64,000 bases of DNA from Mytilus edulis (GCF_963676685.1 NC_092349.1:85510604-85574603); one strand, 5' to 3'; positions 49,105-61,555 are shown, counted from the stretch's first letter. Program-made: numbers and translations. Notes: generated by a model from the letters alone, not told the origin.

Positions 49105-49190
49105 AATTTGACGTCATTTTTCATTTTTTAATGATCTGTTTTACAAATTCAAATGACGTCATTTTTTACAATTTCAAATATGACGTCACT
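49105..49190 (+). promoter_or_regulatory. Cluster of three TGACGTCA (CRE-type) palindromes
   Basis: TGACGTCA at 49,109, 49,154 and 49,181, each set in a 'tcaaat.tgacgtca' context, so the sites were probably spread by short tandem duplication. CREB/ATF factors bind this octamer in animals. Any regulatory role here is inference. Confidence 0.35.
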
Positions 49191-49429
49191 TGGCGTTGAG
49201 GTTTAAACTTATTCGGATGTGTCTACATTTTGTGTTGCAAATGTCTGGTTATGTAATGTATTTCAGTTGTTTCCTGTAATTAGTTAATACTTCAGTTTCA
49301 TCATGTAAATCTTTTGTATAGTAATTTTATAAATTTACTGTTTGCAAAAGTATAAATTATTCTAAATTATAGGGATGCTCTGGTAACTAACAGAAAACCC
49401 TGGCCGTTTTTAGCACAACCTTTTATATC

Positions 49430-50100
49430 TTTTGGTCCTCGATGCTGTTCGACTTCGTGCTTGTTTCGGCTTTCAAACTTTTGTATCTGGGCGTCACTAT
49501 TAGATCTTGCGTGGACAGAATGCACTTCTGGCGTATTAAAATTTTGAACTTGTTGCCTTTTGTTGGCTGTTGTTCGTGTGTTTCTTTGTCAATTGTGTTC
49601 TCCAATTTATTTATATTGTAGTCCTGTGGTGTTGAGTTGTCATTTTAATGTTATATTTCACATGGCTATAAAAGGGGAGGTTTGGCATGCCACAAAACCA
49701 GGTTCAACCCACCATGTTTTCCTTTAAATATGTCCTGTACCAAGTCAGGAATATGGCCATTGTTATATTATAGTTCGTTTTTGTGTGTGTTACAATTTAA
49801 CGTTGCGTCGTTTGTTTTCTCTTAATTTTGAGTGTAAGTTGACATTGCGATAAGACGTGTCACGGTACTTGTCTATCCCAAATTCATGTATTTGGTTTTG
49901 ATGTTATATTTGTTATTCTCTTGGGATTTTGTCTGATGCTTGGTCCATTTCTGTGTGTGTTACATTGTAGTGTTGTGTCGTTGTTCTCCTCTTATATTTA
50001 ATGCGCTTCCCTCAGTTTTAGTTTTGTTTCCCCGATTTTGTTTTTTGTCCATGGATTTATGAGTTTGAACAGCGGTATACTACTGTTCCCTTTATTTTTT
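49430..50100 (+). repeat. R4 variant (reverse) followed by R1 repeat
   Basis: 49,430-49,560 reads as reversed, diverged R4 ('ttggtcctcgatgctgttcg', 'cgtcactattagatctt'). 49,560-50,100 is a long R1 copy ('aggggaggtttggcatgcc', 'caggttcaacccaccatg', 'gcgcttccctcagttttagt', 'cagcggtatactactgttcc'). Confidence 0.75.
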
Positions 50101-50162
50101 TGTTAATGGAATATTTTTATGTATCTTTGGATATGTAAAAATTAATACAGACGTTATATATA

Positions 50163-51616
50163 TGTTACAGTAAATAGGTGAAATTAGGAATTACAAGTAA
50201 TTACTGAACAATTCAGTAAATACGTGTAATTCCTAACCAATTTAGTAATTACATGTATTTACTGATTGTTTCAGGTATTACAGGTAATCACTGATTTTTT
50301 TTTGTAATTTTTACAGCTATTAATTCGAGAAATCAAATACGAAAGTAAATGGGCAGGGTCTGTATTACTTACTTTAGGGTTAATGAATAATGAATCAAAT
50401 GTCATTTAATATTGAATGTTTTTACTTATAGTTTGTGAATTGTAACAAGAGAATGGCTGTTTTATAATTTTGGAAACTAGCTGATAATAATATTTAATTT
50501 ATTTTGAAACATGCAAATTGATGATATAAACCCATGACATGACAATGTTTTATACACAAATCATATGAACCAAATATACACATTTCATCATTTAACATAG
50601 AACATGTAGAACGAATACCTATTTACATAATGAATGTAAGTTACTTGTTATTGCATGACAAAATCTAGAGTTACATAAAACGTTAGATTTGACACATTTG
50701 CAGGTCTTTCTTACACAACCTGTTTACAGGCACACTTTGGGAATCCCTGCCCATCCCCGATTGACTGTTGGCGCGCTGCTTCCCTTACACTTAACTCTAC
50801 TAGGGTATTTGCATCTCGCAAAGCTAACGAATGAATTGGTGAAAAAGTAAATTGATTCCTCGAGTAAGATCCATTTAAAATTCCATCTTTTGAGTCGAGT
50901 TTGAATTGGTCATTTGTCTGATCATGTTCCAAAACTATGCAAAAAAGATTTCTCGGATCTTTACGCCCCCTATCGACACTAGGAATTGGAACAGTAACGT
51001 TATCACCAACTTGTACAGGTCGCAAAATTTGATTGCTTCGGGCAACCATCTTTTCGGCTTGCTTTGACAAATTTCAGCCACTGACATGACGTTCCCGTGG
51101 AATGCATTCCGAACGGATACATACGTCGCAACAGATCTGTAATATTGAATCAGTCTGAAAACATCAGAGGTCTGTTGCCTATCATGTGTTTCGGAGATTG
51201 GTTGCCTATCAGAGATGTCAGATATTTCAGAGGTTGGTTGACTATCAGGTAATGAACTATTCACCACGGGCATAGCACTGATTTGGTTAACTGATGTTAC
51301 CAGCTGATAATCTTGAGCAACCAAATCCTCATTACTGCTTTGAGAAACTAGACCATGCTGTCTAGTTGTCATCTCAAAATTCAAATCCTCTTCTTGCTGC
51401 AGAGTTTTAAGCAATTCAGTTGGTATTGGAGAAGACGATAGGCCAACATTTGGTGGACAACCAAACATTGCCTCGTTTGGTAAACGTTTGATTCCAGAAT
51501 GGAATTAGTGGTAATAACTGGGCAGTTTCAGAAATTACTTGTATTTACTAAGTGCATTTATTTTAGTAATTTTAGTAAATACATGTTATTCCTAATTTCA
51601 CCTATTTACTGTAACA
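50163..51616 (-). mobile_element. Deleted Ginger-type DNA transposon with KRBA2-like integrase remnant
   Basis: Both ends begin TGTTACAGTAAATAGGTG inward; the inverted ends are identical for 29 bp. The flanks read TATA on both sides, which fits a 4-bp target duplication. Subterminal DNA is full of 'gtaattac..gtaattact' words. On the minus strand, about 51,505-50,711, lies the C-terminal part of an integrase of the GIN/KRBA2 type: HSGIKRLPNEAMFGCPPNVG, then after a Ser/Gln/Asp-rich stretch AEKMVARSN, VQVGDNVTVPIPSVDRGR, DPRN, YSRNQF and a GFPKCACK end. The frame shifts between about 51,070 and 50,935. The DDE catalytic core is missing, so this is a dead internal-deletion copy. It sits in the presumed last intron of the SEC14-like gene. 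Confidence 0.8.
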
Positions 51617-52105
51617 TATATATGTTTATTCATAAAACGACAATATTTAGAATGAATGGTAATATTAATATCTTATTTAGATAGTGTGTATCAATGTAAA
51701 TAAGTAAACACTTTAATAAAAAGATATTGTAAAGCATATTAAATCAAAATGATCCTAAATGTATCTGTTTTTATTTTATTTCAGATTTGACTTAAATCTG
51801 ACTCTTGGTCAAAGAAGAAAATAAAATCGTTTGACTGCGAACTGAGTGACAAACTTAAATTTGATCAATTTTGTAAACTGGAAAGATTTCCTGATCTTTG
51901 GAGTAATATAGTTTGTTTTGATTTTTCGATACTTGAAGACATTAACAGAATGGTTTTGATCAAAATTATTTGAAGACAAATTGCGTTTATGCTTATGTTT
52001 ATCTGTTTTTGCGTAAAATATTTATAAAAAAAATCTTTAAAAAAGTTGCAGATTTTAGTGATGTCTCATATTTGCAACTTAGAATAAAACTTGTTAACAT
52101 TATAT

Positions 52106-53225
52106 TGCGTAATTTATTTGTTTGAGTTATACATTACAATAAGGGTTATATGGCTTTGCATCTTCAACAATATCTGTTCCACTGCGAAAAAAGACAAATG
52201 TCACTTTAAATGTAAGGAAAACACACTAATTCGTCAGATGGTCGCCAAAAGTAATTTTGGGTGATATCTATTTCTTACAGATTTATTTCTCACCAAGATC
52301 GTGTTAAAAGTGTAAACATGCTTAGTATGTCAGTCAAGATGCAAGAATGATAGTGCAGTAGGAGTATTCGATTTCTTCATACTATCTTTTTGTCCAGAAA
52401 TATTACAAAATTTCGGTTTTAAGTTCCATTTAATATATAATTAGAATGTCTATGACTTTACTTACAATAAGGCGACAGTTGATTCCGATGTTCAAATCCC
52501 GTAAAAAAATAAAACAGAAAAATTAAGAAATCAAACAAAAACTAGATGAATCGATGTAAAAAAAACAACACCGGATGTGGCGCCAAGATAAACATTTCCT
52601 GATGTGCATTACCCAGTGTTACATACGAATTCATTTTCAGTCGAGTTCAATTTGCAATAGGACGCGATTAGTAAACTTACGTCTGAAGACTTTACTGATA
52701 TGTAAACTTTTAGTTTGAAGACGTCCGTCTGTGTAAATATCGATGAAAAAATCCAGAAATGTCGCAGAACTTATAATGTCAGGTAGGTTTTGATGTCGAT
52801 ATTACTGACAAAATGTAAAGAAAGTATTTGGAGATCTTCAGAATATTTGTGAATCATCATCTGATTGACAATGGTAATTGAATAATCCTTAACACAATAT
52901 TATGATGCCAAGAATTTTAGAAAGGTGTTTGAACATTCTGATGATTCGACGATACATTGATCTTTTTTATAATATTTGTGCAATTTAGATATCCAGTTTT
53001 TATGTTAATACCACATTTACCAACGGAGTACGGAAGTAGTTATGAATAAATTAAAGAGAACCTATCAAATAAATGTCATACGCACAAAATATTCAGCAAA
53101 ATAGAATAATCAATATCACAATTATGAAAAAAGTAAATCACAAAAAAATCCTGACTGATTGTCGAAACGTGAAAAGGTGACGGGATTATAGTAACTTCAA
53201 AATGTATCAATTGTCGTTACTACAA
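52106..53225. other. Intergenic, nothing recognised
   Basis: AT-rich DNA between the presumed end of the SEC14-like transcript and an R2 copy. No ORF or repeat border that I can place. Confidence 0.4.
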
Positions 53226-53229
53226 TAAC

Positions 53230-53510
53230 GTCTCCCCCAAATGTGACCTACCGAATTATCAACGGGTTTGTACAAACATGAGCTACACGACGGATGTTAC
53301 GTGTGGAGCAGAATCTGCTTACATTGCCGAAGAACCTTGGATCACCCCAAGTTTTAATGGGGTCCCTATTGCTTAGTTCTTGTTTTTCTATGTTGTAATT
53401 TTTACTGTTGTTTGTTTGTCCTTTCGTTTTAGCCATGGCGTTGTCAGTTTATTTTCGACTTATCGGTTCGAGTTTCCCTTTGGTATACTTCGTCTCTCTT
53501 TTAAGAACAG
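53230..53510 (+). repeat. R2 interspersed repeat
   Basis: 'tgacctaccgaattatcaac', 'gttttagccatggcgttgtc', 'gtttattttcgacttat', 'ctttggtatacttcgtctct'. Confidence 0.7.
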
Positions 53511-54053
53511 TCCCGGACGTTAATTATAAGATTAAATAATGTTCTAACTTTAGCTCATACAGCTAGGGTTAGAAAGTATCAAAGTGGTGTAGTTTGATAT
53601 TTACTAATGGCGTTGCCCGGATTGGTTTAACCAACTTTAGACTAATGGTATACTACTATTGCCTTTATTCAGCATAACTTCGACTTGTGAGTTTGATTAT
53701 CTTTTTAGTAACTCCGCCTCCTTTCTAACATGGAGTTGAGAATTATTGATAAATAGAAACCAGCCTAACATAATACTCAACACGCTCATCCTTTTCCCTG
53801 TCCCATATAAATGTACTTCCTTACAAAATATTTGAAGAGCCCAGTTCCATAAACATGTTCTAACCTTACAAAATATTTGACGTTAAACTGAAATTCACTT
53901 TTGGAAGATCTCAAGTTTTAATGGCTGTCTATACGGTGTATTTTTTAAGTAACTTGCTTTCATGCAAAACATTAAATTTAGATCCATCAATGTATGTTAG
54001 ATCAAATGCGTATCATAAGCTAAAATATCAAACTATATATATACAAGTCTATA

Positions 54054-54379
54054 CATGAACTCATCATAAATAGTTATCAAAGGTACCTGGATTATAATTT
54101 AGTTTACATAAGACTCATCAGTTACGCTCAGATCAAAATAGTTATAAAGCTAAACTAGTACAAAGTTGAAGAGCATTGAGGACCAAAAATTCAAAAAAGT
54201 TGTACCAAATACGACTTAGGTAAGATACCTATCCCTGGGGAAAAAAATCCTTAGTTTTTCAAAAAATCGGTTTTGTAAACAGGAAATTTATAAAAATGAC
54301 CATATCATTGATATGAATGTCAACACCGAAGTGCTGACTACTGTGATGGTGATACCCTCGAGGACGAAACACCAGGATA
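54054..54379 (+). repeat. R4 repeat, diverged near full-length copy
   Basis: 'gaactcatcataaatagtta', 'aagactcatcagttacgctc', 'caaagttgaagagcattgag', 'caacaccgaagtgctgacta', 'gtgataccctcgaggac'. The 'gcgcgtttcgt' core is eroded. Confidence 0.75.
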
Positions 54380-54556
54380 TAAGTTTTGGTTTTGCGCCAC
54401 ACGAATACATGTGACAACCGAATGATAGACATGCAATAACAAATCTTTAATAAAAAAAAAAAACGAATACAAAAAAGCTTGAGAACACCACAAACGTTTA
54501 CAAATGAATTTCTCATAAAGGTAGATTATCAAATTTCTATACTAATAAGAACTTTT

Positions 54557-57026
54557 TCAACAACAGCTACCTAGATCAGATTTTTTGTTAACGAAGTTTT
54601 GCTTGAGCAACGGTACATCGGGACATCTTTTATTTTGAGAATTTGAGCCCCTTGCTGTTTTTGGTCTTTCATTTTTGGAATCAGTATTCCTCATTTCAAG
54701 TTGTCTTTTTGAAACAGAATTATCGTCTATGGCGGTCTTGCTTCTTTCTAGTGTAAACTCATTCTTTATATTATCAGCAGAGCAACTTTCCTTTTCAATA
54801 ACAATAAAGTATTTATGCTGTACCGATGAGACTAATTCTGGTGTTTGTGATGCACTTTGTTTGCTTTGTTTCATGTGGTGTTCATTATGATCTCCCATAG
54901 AGTTGTTACCTTGGTCTTTTTGTTTATCGTATGTATCTTTTTCATTTTCTTTTTCATCTTTTTTGCCTTTGCTTTTTTTGTTGGGCGTAATTTCGAGTTT
55001 TGATACATCATATTGACGTCTTAAAGGAACAGTTTTATCTTGTTTGATGCTTTCAGTTCCAATAGTACTGACATTTTCTACTTTCTTAGACTGATCACTA
55101 CGTCCAGATTTATCAGCATTGGTATCTAAACCCTGATTTCCTTCGATATTCCGGTTTGGCGTATTTGTATTCAAATCCCATTCATTTTTCTTTCTTGTTC
55201 CTGTAATCGATTGCTTTCGTTCACCATGGTCTTTTCCTGACTTCGAACTGGTTTTATAGACGTCGACTTGGCTATTTTTAGTCCACCTTTAAGAGATAAT
55301 TAATTTTCAAATCTAATTTACATGGTGTGAAAAAGCACTATACAAATACAAAAACAAATACAAATGTACTATAACAGAATAATTTGATGACGTTTGTTAA
55401 CATATATCATATTGTTATCCGTTTTTATCTATTTTAATGGCAGTTTTTAAGTCAACAGATGACCGCAGATATTCTGTATTTATTACAGACCTAAAATTTC
55501 CCTTTTGATGATATCACCGAATTAACAATTGTAACTAATAATAAAACGGGCGTTACTAGAAATGGAACGGGAGTTTATTCCAGATTTTCAAGCTTCGTAT
55601 TCGTGTTGTGAGATTTTCAGTTCATTATTTAGTTTGTTATTTCGAATTTCAGGATATCTGTTTATACTTTTCAATTTTATTATTTTTAACATCCGTGCGT
55701 TTGTTTGGAGATCTTTCTTGACTGAAGGTTAAAAAATCCTTTATTTATTTTCTATATTTCAAAAACAATTCAAAATCAATTCTATTCTGACAAAATGTGA
55801 GAAATTGGTAAAAAAAAATCAGACGTAAGAATTTACAAACAAATGGAACGAAAGGAAACAATTATCATATTCCCGATTAGAAACAGGAATAATCCGACGA
55901 ATATTCCCTAAGAAGGTGGGGTTAAATCTTGTTTAAAAGATATCTTCCCCATCTAGGTCAACGTTTACTAATGATGGTGTAATGCAATAAATCTTAAACA
56001 TGTTAAAATTAATAAGTGTGTAGTATTTTAAATAAAAAAGTCCAAACAATGATATTATCATAGATAACGGCATTTCTTTTATTATAGCACCCTCAACGGA
56101 GTTGGGGTGACATATTGTTATTCTACGTTTCTTTTTTTTTCCTTTTTTTCTTTTTCTTCCACACTTTTTGTCCGCGCTAGTTCTCTGATTTGCATGACCA
56201 ATTTTGATGAAACTATGCTTTAATGTAAAGCACCATCTAAAGTTGTGCATCTGACTATGGAATTTTCCAAAATGGCCATTGTCTCCATGGAAACGGCACA
56301 AATATAATAAAAAAAATCCAAAATCATTTTTTTTTCATTATAAAACTCAACTGGATGAAACGTTATGGAAATATTACCTGGTATGTCTAGATAAAAATTA
56401 AGTATTCAGAACATCCAAAATGGCCACCATTGGCATGGAAACAGGGCGAAACTTTAAAATTGGCCCTCTGGGAAAACATTCAGAAGCTGCATTTTCTTGA
56501 AGAATATAAGCTTAAACCCATATGACCTAAATTGGTATGTAACATGTATTTAGTTGAAGCGGTACCTGTCTTTGGAATTATGAAAATGGATACCGTTACC
56601 ATGGAATTAAAAAAATGTCAAAATGCACCAAACTTCACGAAACTTTGTTGTTATTGTAATTTATTTTTATTTCAGCTGAAAATACACCAAGTATTGTGAT
56701 GCATAATTATATAGTTAAATCATAATACATGTATTGATATTATTTTTTTCAGTAACAGTCTTAAAATGACAAAAATTTACGTAGCACCGAGTTTTATATC
56801 AGACTGTAACAACTTTTATCTTGGTTAGCGCCTTCATTTTTCATTTGTACTTTAAAAAAAAACAAATAAATGTGGAAGGAATAACTTGTCTAGTATTTGG
56901 TCCATTAGGCACTACAATAACATGACTAACTTACCATTTGTATAAAGCTATAACTAACACCAGGATTAAAGCAATAATTACAACAATTAATGCAATTCTA
57001 GTTACAATGGTGACTGCTTTTTCTTC
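54557..57026 (-). CDS. Single-pass membrane protein, last two exons (partial gene)
   Basis: Exon 57026-56935 (AG acceptor, GT donor) encodes EEKAVTIVTR followed by a ~22-residue hydrophobic helix (ALIVVIIALILVLVIALY) and a positive stop-transfer K. It splices in phase (TG/G) to exon 55286-54557, which starts W-T-K-N-S and runs 242 residues to TGA. That tail is hydrophilic and rich in K, D, N, S, Q and T, has Lys-rich patches and ends SDLGSCC. A type I receptor or adhesion protein with an intracellular tail is likely from the arrangement. I recognise no domain in the tail, and the extracellular exons, expected above 57 kb, were not identified with confidence. One possible upstream exon (about 57,855-57,796, minus) ends at a 'gtaagt' donor in a compatible phase. 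Confidence 0.65.
55287..56934 (-). other. Intron between TM exon and tail exon; holds short dispersed repeats
   Basis: 'aaaatggcca' and 'catggaaac' words recur at about 56,270-56,295, 56,415-56,442 and 56,583-56,610, giving three diverged repeats. The 122-codon minus-strand open frame at 55,933-56,301 is Lys/Arg-rich, lies within this repeat area and is not supported as a gene. Confidence 0.5.
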
Positions 57027-57042
57027 CTACAACATAAATGAT

Positions 57043-57668
57043 ATTAAGGTGGTACCTAACACTACAGGGAGATAACACTGTAAAATCAGCTAAATGTTTT
57101 AATAACGTTTTATTGATAAGGAAATATTAAGCTTCTCAATGATCAAAAAGAGTGTTTGTTAATTACATTAACGGTACCAATTTTCCTACACAAGATGCGC
57201 ATTTCGACAATAAATGTCTCTTCAGTAATGCTCGTGGCCATAATATATTTAAAATTCAAAGTTTGTATAACAGATGAAGAGTTTTATCCAAAAGGTCCAA
57301 ACATTATAGCCACATACATGAAAGGAATCAGAGCTTTGCATGAGGGAGATACATTCCTTAATTTATAATAATTTAACATTTTGTAACAGCAATTTTAATA
57401 ACACAAGAAAATCCGTATTTTCATGCCAGTACCAATGTATTGGATACTGGGCAGGTGATACCCTCGAGGACAGTCCACCAGCAAAGGCATCGACCCACTG
57501 GTAGTAATAACTGCTATATCCAACCATTTTTTTCCGAGAAAGTATTGGTTTAAGTTTTTTGCAATCTGTATATTTTTTAAAGGTCAAAGTAATTATTTTG
57601 TCAAAATTTTATGAAAATTAAACTAGTCAAAATAATTTTAGTAAAGGTATTTGGTTCCACCTTAAATA
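57043..57668. mobile_element. TIR element ('ttaaggtgg..acc') with a nested R4-like repeat
   Basis: The left end reads 'attaaggtggtacctaa'; the right end reads 'atttggttccaccttaaat', its imperfect reverse complement. Inside, 57,175-57,505 is an R4 relative ('gatgcgcatttcgac', 'tctcttcagtaatgctc', then 'ggtgataccctcgaggac' and 'catcgacccactgg'). Confidence 0.5.
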
Positions 57669-57669
57669 C

Positions 57670-59785
57670 TCGCTCAACGAAATGTTTTCTGCAATATCAG
57701 AAAATTGAAATTATCAGAACAAAAAGCTAATGGCAACAGTAAGATCATATACAATCAACGGAGTATATTATATGCAAGTTTTAGCTGACACTTACGATAG
57801 AAGCATCGTTTTTGAATAAAAAAATAACGATAACTCTCTCTCCACGACCCATTGAAAAAGTTTCGTCACTCACCTTAAATCTCGCACGATTATTTTTTTA
57901 ATGGCTGTCGTATTTAACGTTTCAACGAGAACTTGAAAAAATGGAACAGATCGGAATAATTTCGATGTTAAAAACGACATGAATTTTAATTTGTTTACAA
58001 AAACATGAATTCAGAAATTTTGGTAACTTGTGTAGTTTATTAAACTTTTATTGTACCACGGAAATAACCGAAGTTTGGACAACAACATCTGATGCTATGT
58101 TTCGTCTGCTCATCTTTTCATTATTAGTGAGGTGAAAACAAATTCCTGAACAATCACAGGTACTTCATTCAAAAGTCAAACAATCATAATTAATTATAAC
58201 ATAAAGTGTAAAAGTTCCGTCCAGACATGGGAACACAGAATAAATCTTTGCAAGCAGTACATTTTGGGATTTTTTTTATAATGGCCATGGCATGCGGGGT
58301 AAACTCCGGTGCACTGGTTGACCATGATTACTAATGTAAGTTATGTTCATCTGCCACATAATTCCCCAAATCAAGGAACAGTGATAATGACTTTAGTTAT
58401 CCTGTTGAATGTGGTACATTGAATTTATTTGTGAAAAAAATTTATCAGGACAGTAAATAGAAATAGTTAATAATGTCCCCGAGGTCATATGTTACAGGAC
58501 TAACTGTTGAATGTGATCACGGTTATCCATGTAGCCCACAGACTAATTCAAAACTTAACAAAAGTTTAAAACAAAAAATAATATTCGAATAATTCATAAT
58601 GTTCTAATTCTGGACAAACTCTCAACAAATCTTTTCACTGATTATGTCATTTATCAGATATATACCTTCTACAGTCCGAATCGATGGAAACTGCTTTGCT
58701 TTCTCTATTTAAGTTTAATCATGCGGAGACTTGAGTCTGAGTAGAGCTTATTATAAGTACAGACTGTATATATATTGTATGCTCCTATATTGTCCAAAAT
58801 TAGATTTTATGGGAAGATGGAGTTAATATTATAAACATTGATAATACCATGACTTTGATAGGTATATACAGGGCATGTTACTTGGAAGTATGTGGGCTAT
58901 ATCATTTAAATTTCAAGCTGCAGCAGTCGCCTGTATATGTTATGCGTCAGTTTAAACCTGGTCAAAACATTTTCGCTCGAACGAGTACTTTATCACTTTA
59001 TCAGGCTCATAACCTATTTAGCAATACACACTTTTGATTATATAACTTCACAGTACTAAAATTGTACTCTGTAACCAAATTGCAACAACAAAACAACAGA
59101 AAGCTTTGGAAATCATACAAGTCTGCTTTCACCATGTGAAGTTATCTAATTGTCATCTTTTTAAAATGAGCAATTGAAATTTGTAACCAAACACCTGTTT
59201 AATTCCAGTTTTAAGGATTTGAAATTAAACATGTAATGATGTTTGGGTATTGACCTCATTAAAGAATCATGGACTGTTTGGACTCTTCATGGACTCAAAC
59301 CTAAATTGGTGAAACTGTATTGTAAACAAGGACAATCTAGAAGATAAGCACAGAATAGACGTTTGTTTGGTTCATAAAAAAAAGATGGTAAAACACTGAC
59401 AATATAGGTGCAATTTGGGTACTGTTAGCAACTTCACAACTGTAAATTTATTTTCAAGACCAAATTAAAATAAAAAAGTACAAACCGAAACGCAATAAAA
59501 TACTTTGCCACGCACAGTCTGATACGACCACATATGCATATTTAGCAAAAAACACCAACTGTTTATGTCAGTTGAAATCAAACATATTTTGATTTTGGAC
59601 CCTTCAAACTTTAATATGGACTTATTTGAAAGCAGGTAACATCTGAACCAAAACAATTCTATTCAGCAGCAGTCTCTTACTACATATTTCCTTAATTTTA
59701 CATGATACTCGTACAAAAATATTGAAAATGTGTACATTTGATTTAATTTCTTAGCTTCACTCGTGTGAAAGTGGTACCTTTTTGG
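57670..59785. other. Intergenic or upstream intron, nothing recognised
   Basis: AT-rich. May hold extracellular exons of the minus-strand membrane protein, but I could not read a convincing one apart from the weak candidate at about 57,796-57,855. Confidence 0.35.
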
Positions 59786-59789
59786 TCAC

Positions 59790-59992
59790 TATTCATGTTA
59801 TAAATTTTCTGTTTTCAAAACTTTGAATTTTTCGAAAAAAACTAAGGATTTTCTAACCCCAGGAGTAGATTACCTTAGCCATATTTGGCACAACTTTTTA
59901 ACTATTTTGATCTGAGCGTCACTGATGAGTCTTATGTAGACGAAAGGCGCGTCTGGCGTATAAAATTATAATCCTGGTACTTTTGATAACTA
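59790..59992 (-). repeat. R4 repeat fragment, reverse
   Basis: 'tctgagcgtcactgatgagt', 'cttatgtagacgaaaggcgc', 'gtctggcgtataaaat'. Preceded by the reversed 'aactttgaatttttcgaaaa' part. Confidence 0.75.
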
Positions 59993-60462
59993 GTGTGTCT
60001 AAATAAGTATTGTAATACTTTATAGTGACTTAACAGGTTAAACAAATGCTTCTCAAGAAACAGAAAAAGAAGAAAACTTGGAACAGCACCAGCCATGTCA
60101 GTATATGTATGAATATAAACTCAGATTAGAATAGCATGGACAATATGTTAGTTTTATCACATATTTGTTATGAGTACCTTAGTTTTTGCATATGTAATTA
60201 CCTCCAAATTTATCAAAGTCCGTCAAAATTTTCAGTATAAATACAATAAACTATAGTTGTATTTTTAATGTCATGCCTATTTGTTTTACTATAAATAAAT
60301 AAAAAGTAATTTCCAGAGAACCTCCTCTCAATTGATAGAATTTCTTTAAATAAAGGAAAAAAAGGTAGTTGCATTTGTATAATGTACAGTTGGATATAAA
60401 GTAGTCGTATATGATATACATGTACTTTTGCATCGTTTCATATTCAATTTATGTTATTTTAG

Positions 60463-61555
60463 GTAACCCTGAAGCCTTAACAAACACATTTTGGTTAAAT
60501 AACAGTCTCCATTCTGGAATGAGAAGTAGACAAGAGCATACAGATGTGTTATTTGGTGATGTAACAATGAAAGCAACATCTGAAGGAAAGCACTATCTTG
60601 AATATTCAGAAAGAATGACAAAAACAAGACAAGGGGAGTCTGGAAATACAAGGTCGTTTGCACCTAAAATGTTTGAAATAAACTCATCATAGATACCAGG
60701 ACTAAATTTTGTATATACGCCAGACGCGCGTTTCGTCTACAAAAGACTCATCAGTAACGCTCGAAGCCAAAAAAGTTAAAAAGGCCAAATAAAGTACGAA
60801 GTTGAAAAGCATTGAAGACCAAAATTCCAAAAATGTTTGCAAAATCCAGCTCAGGTAATCAATGCCTGAGGTAGAAAAGCCTTAGCATTTCAAAAATTCT
60901 AAATTTTGTAAACAGTTAATTTATAAACATAACCATATCAATGATAATGCATGCCAACACAAAAAAGTGCTGATTACTTGGCTGGTGATATCCTCGGGGA
61001 AATAAATCTCCACCAGCAGATGCATCGACCCAGTGGTGACCCAGGTAAATACCGTATAGAATTATATCGTGTCATTTTAATCTTACAAAAACATGTGTTT
61101 GTAATATCAATTCATACATAAACTCACAATAAAACTACTTTGCAGCAAATTGGAACAGAACACGAAAAGCCGAAATCGAATTCTTAATAATAACAAAACA
61201 TATATTCTCAGCGATTTACATTTAAGAATATTTATAAAAAATGTTGTATGTTTTATAAAACAAAAATATGTTTAATCATGTGTCTTCTTTGTAGGCGACC
61301 CAAGATGTCCTGTAAATAAAGTTAAAGAGTTCAAGAAAAGACGGCCTGTTGATTCTTTGACACCAGACAGTAGGATGTATCAGTCAACACTCCACAATAT
61401 TTCCCAACTCTCCCAGCTATTAGAGCTCTATGGTTTAGTAAACAACCACTTGGAAAGAGCAAGTTTGGTGACCTGGCAAAAACTATGTCTCTTAAAGCTG
61501 GTCTCACAGGCCGTTAAGTTAACCACAGTGCCAGAAAAAGTATGGAGTAAATGAT
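60463..61555 (+). pseudogene. Crypton-derived DUF3504 domain (KIAA1958/ZMYM/QRICH1 type), broken
   Basis: 60,463-60,677, after a 'ttttag' acceptor, encodes GNPEALTNTFWLNNS, GMRSRQEH, LFGDVTM, LEYSERMTKTRQGE and FAPKMFE, the start of the DUF3504 fold derived from Crypton tyrosine recombinases. 61,295-61,555, after 'ctttgtag', continues GDPRCPVNKVKEFKKRRP, DSLTPDSRMYQ. There the frame slips: the expected continuation WFSKQPLGKSKFGDL and NHSARKSM (HSAR, 61,524-61,535) is in a neighbouring frame behind a TAA. An R4 repeat (60,681-61,045) sits straight after the first part. The frameshift, stop and insertion mark a dead copy. Whether the host fragment was a gene or a transposon cannot be told. Confidence 0.75.
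60681..61045 (+). repeat. R4 interspersed repeat, best full-length copy
   Basis: Runs from 'aaactcatcatagataccag' through 'cagacgcgcgtttcgtctac', 'gaagttgaaaagcattgaag' and 'ctggctggtgatatcctcgg' to 'catcgacccagtggtgaccc'. It begins within or directly behind the DUF3504 reading frame. Confidence 0.85.

Larger units (their letters stand above)
48853..52105 (+). other. SEC14-like 3' UTR: spliced, last exon at about 51,785-52,105 (inferred)
   Basis: Fifteen bases after the stop lies a strong donor (AAG/gtaggt, 48,867). The next good acceptor is 'ttttattttatttcag' ending at 51,784. The sequence after it is followed by AATAAA at 52,083-52,088. A 3' UTR intron of about 2.9 kb would then hold an R4 piece, an R1 copy and a Ginger-type element. 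Alternatively, transcription ends before the donor. Confidence 0.4.

Noticed and set aside
48882-49199. 105-codon frame after the SEC14-like stop
   Set aside because: Low-complexity, includes the CRE repeats, and lacks a domain or independent transcript signals.
55933-56301. 122-codon minus-strand frame with a Lys/Arg run
   Set aside because: Lies in an intron among short dispersed repeats; the basic run comes from a pyrimidine-rich stretch on the plus strand.
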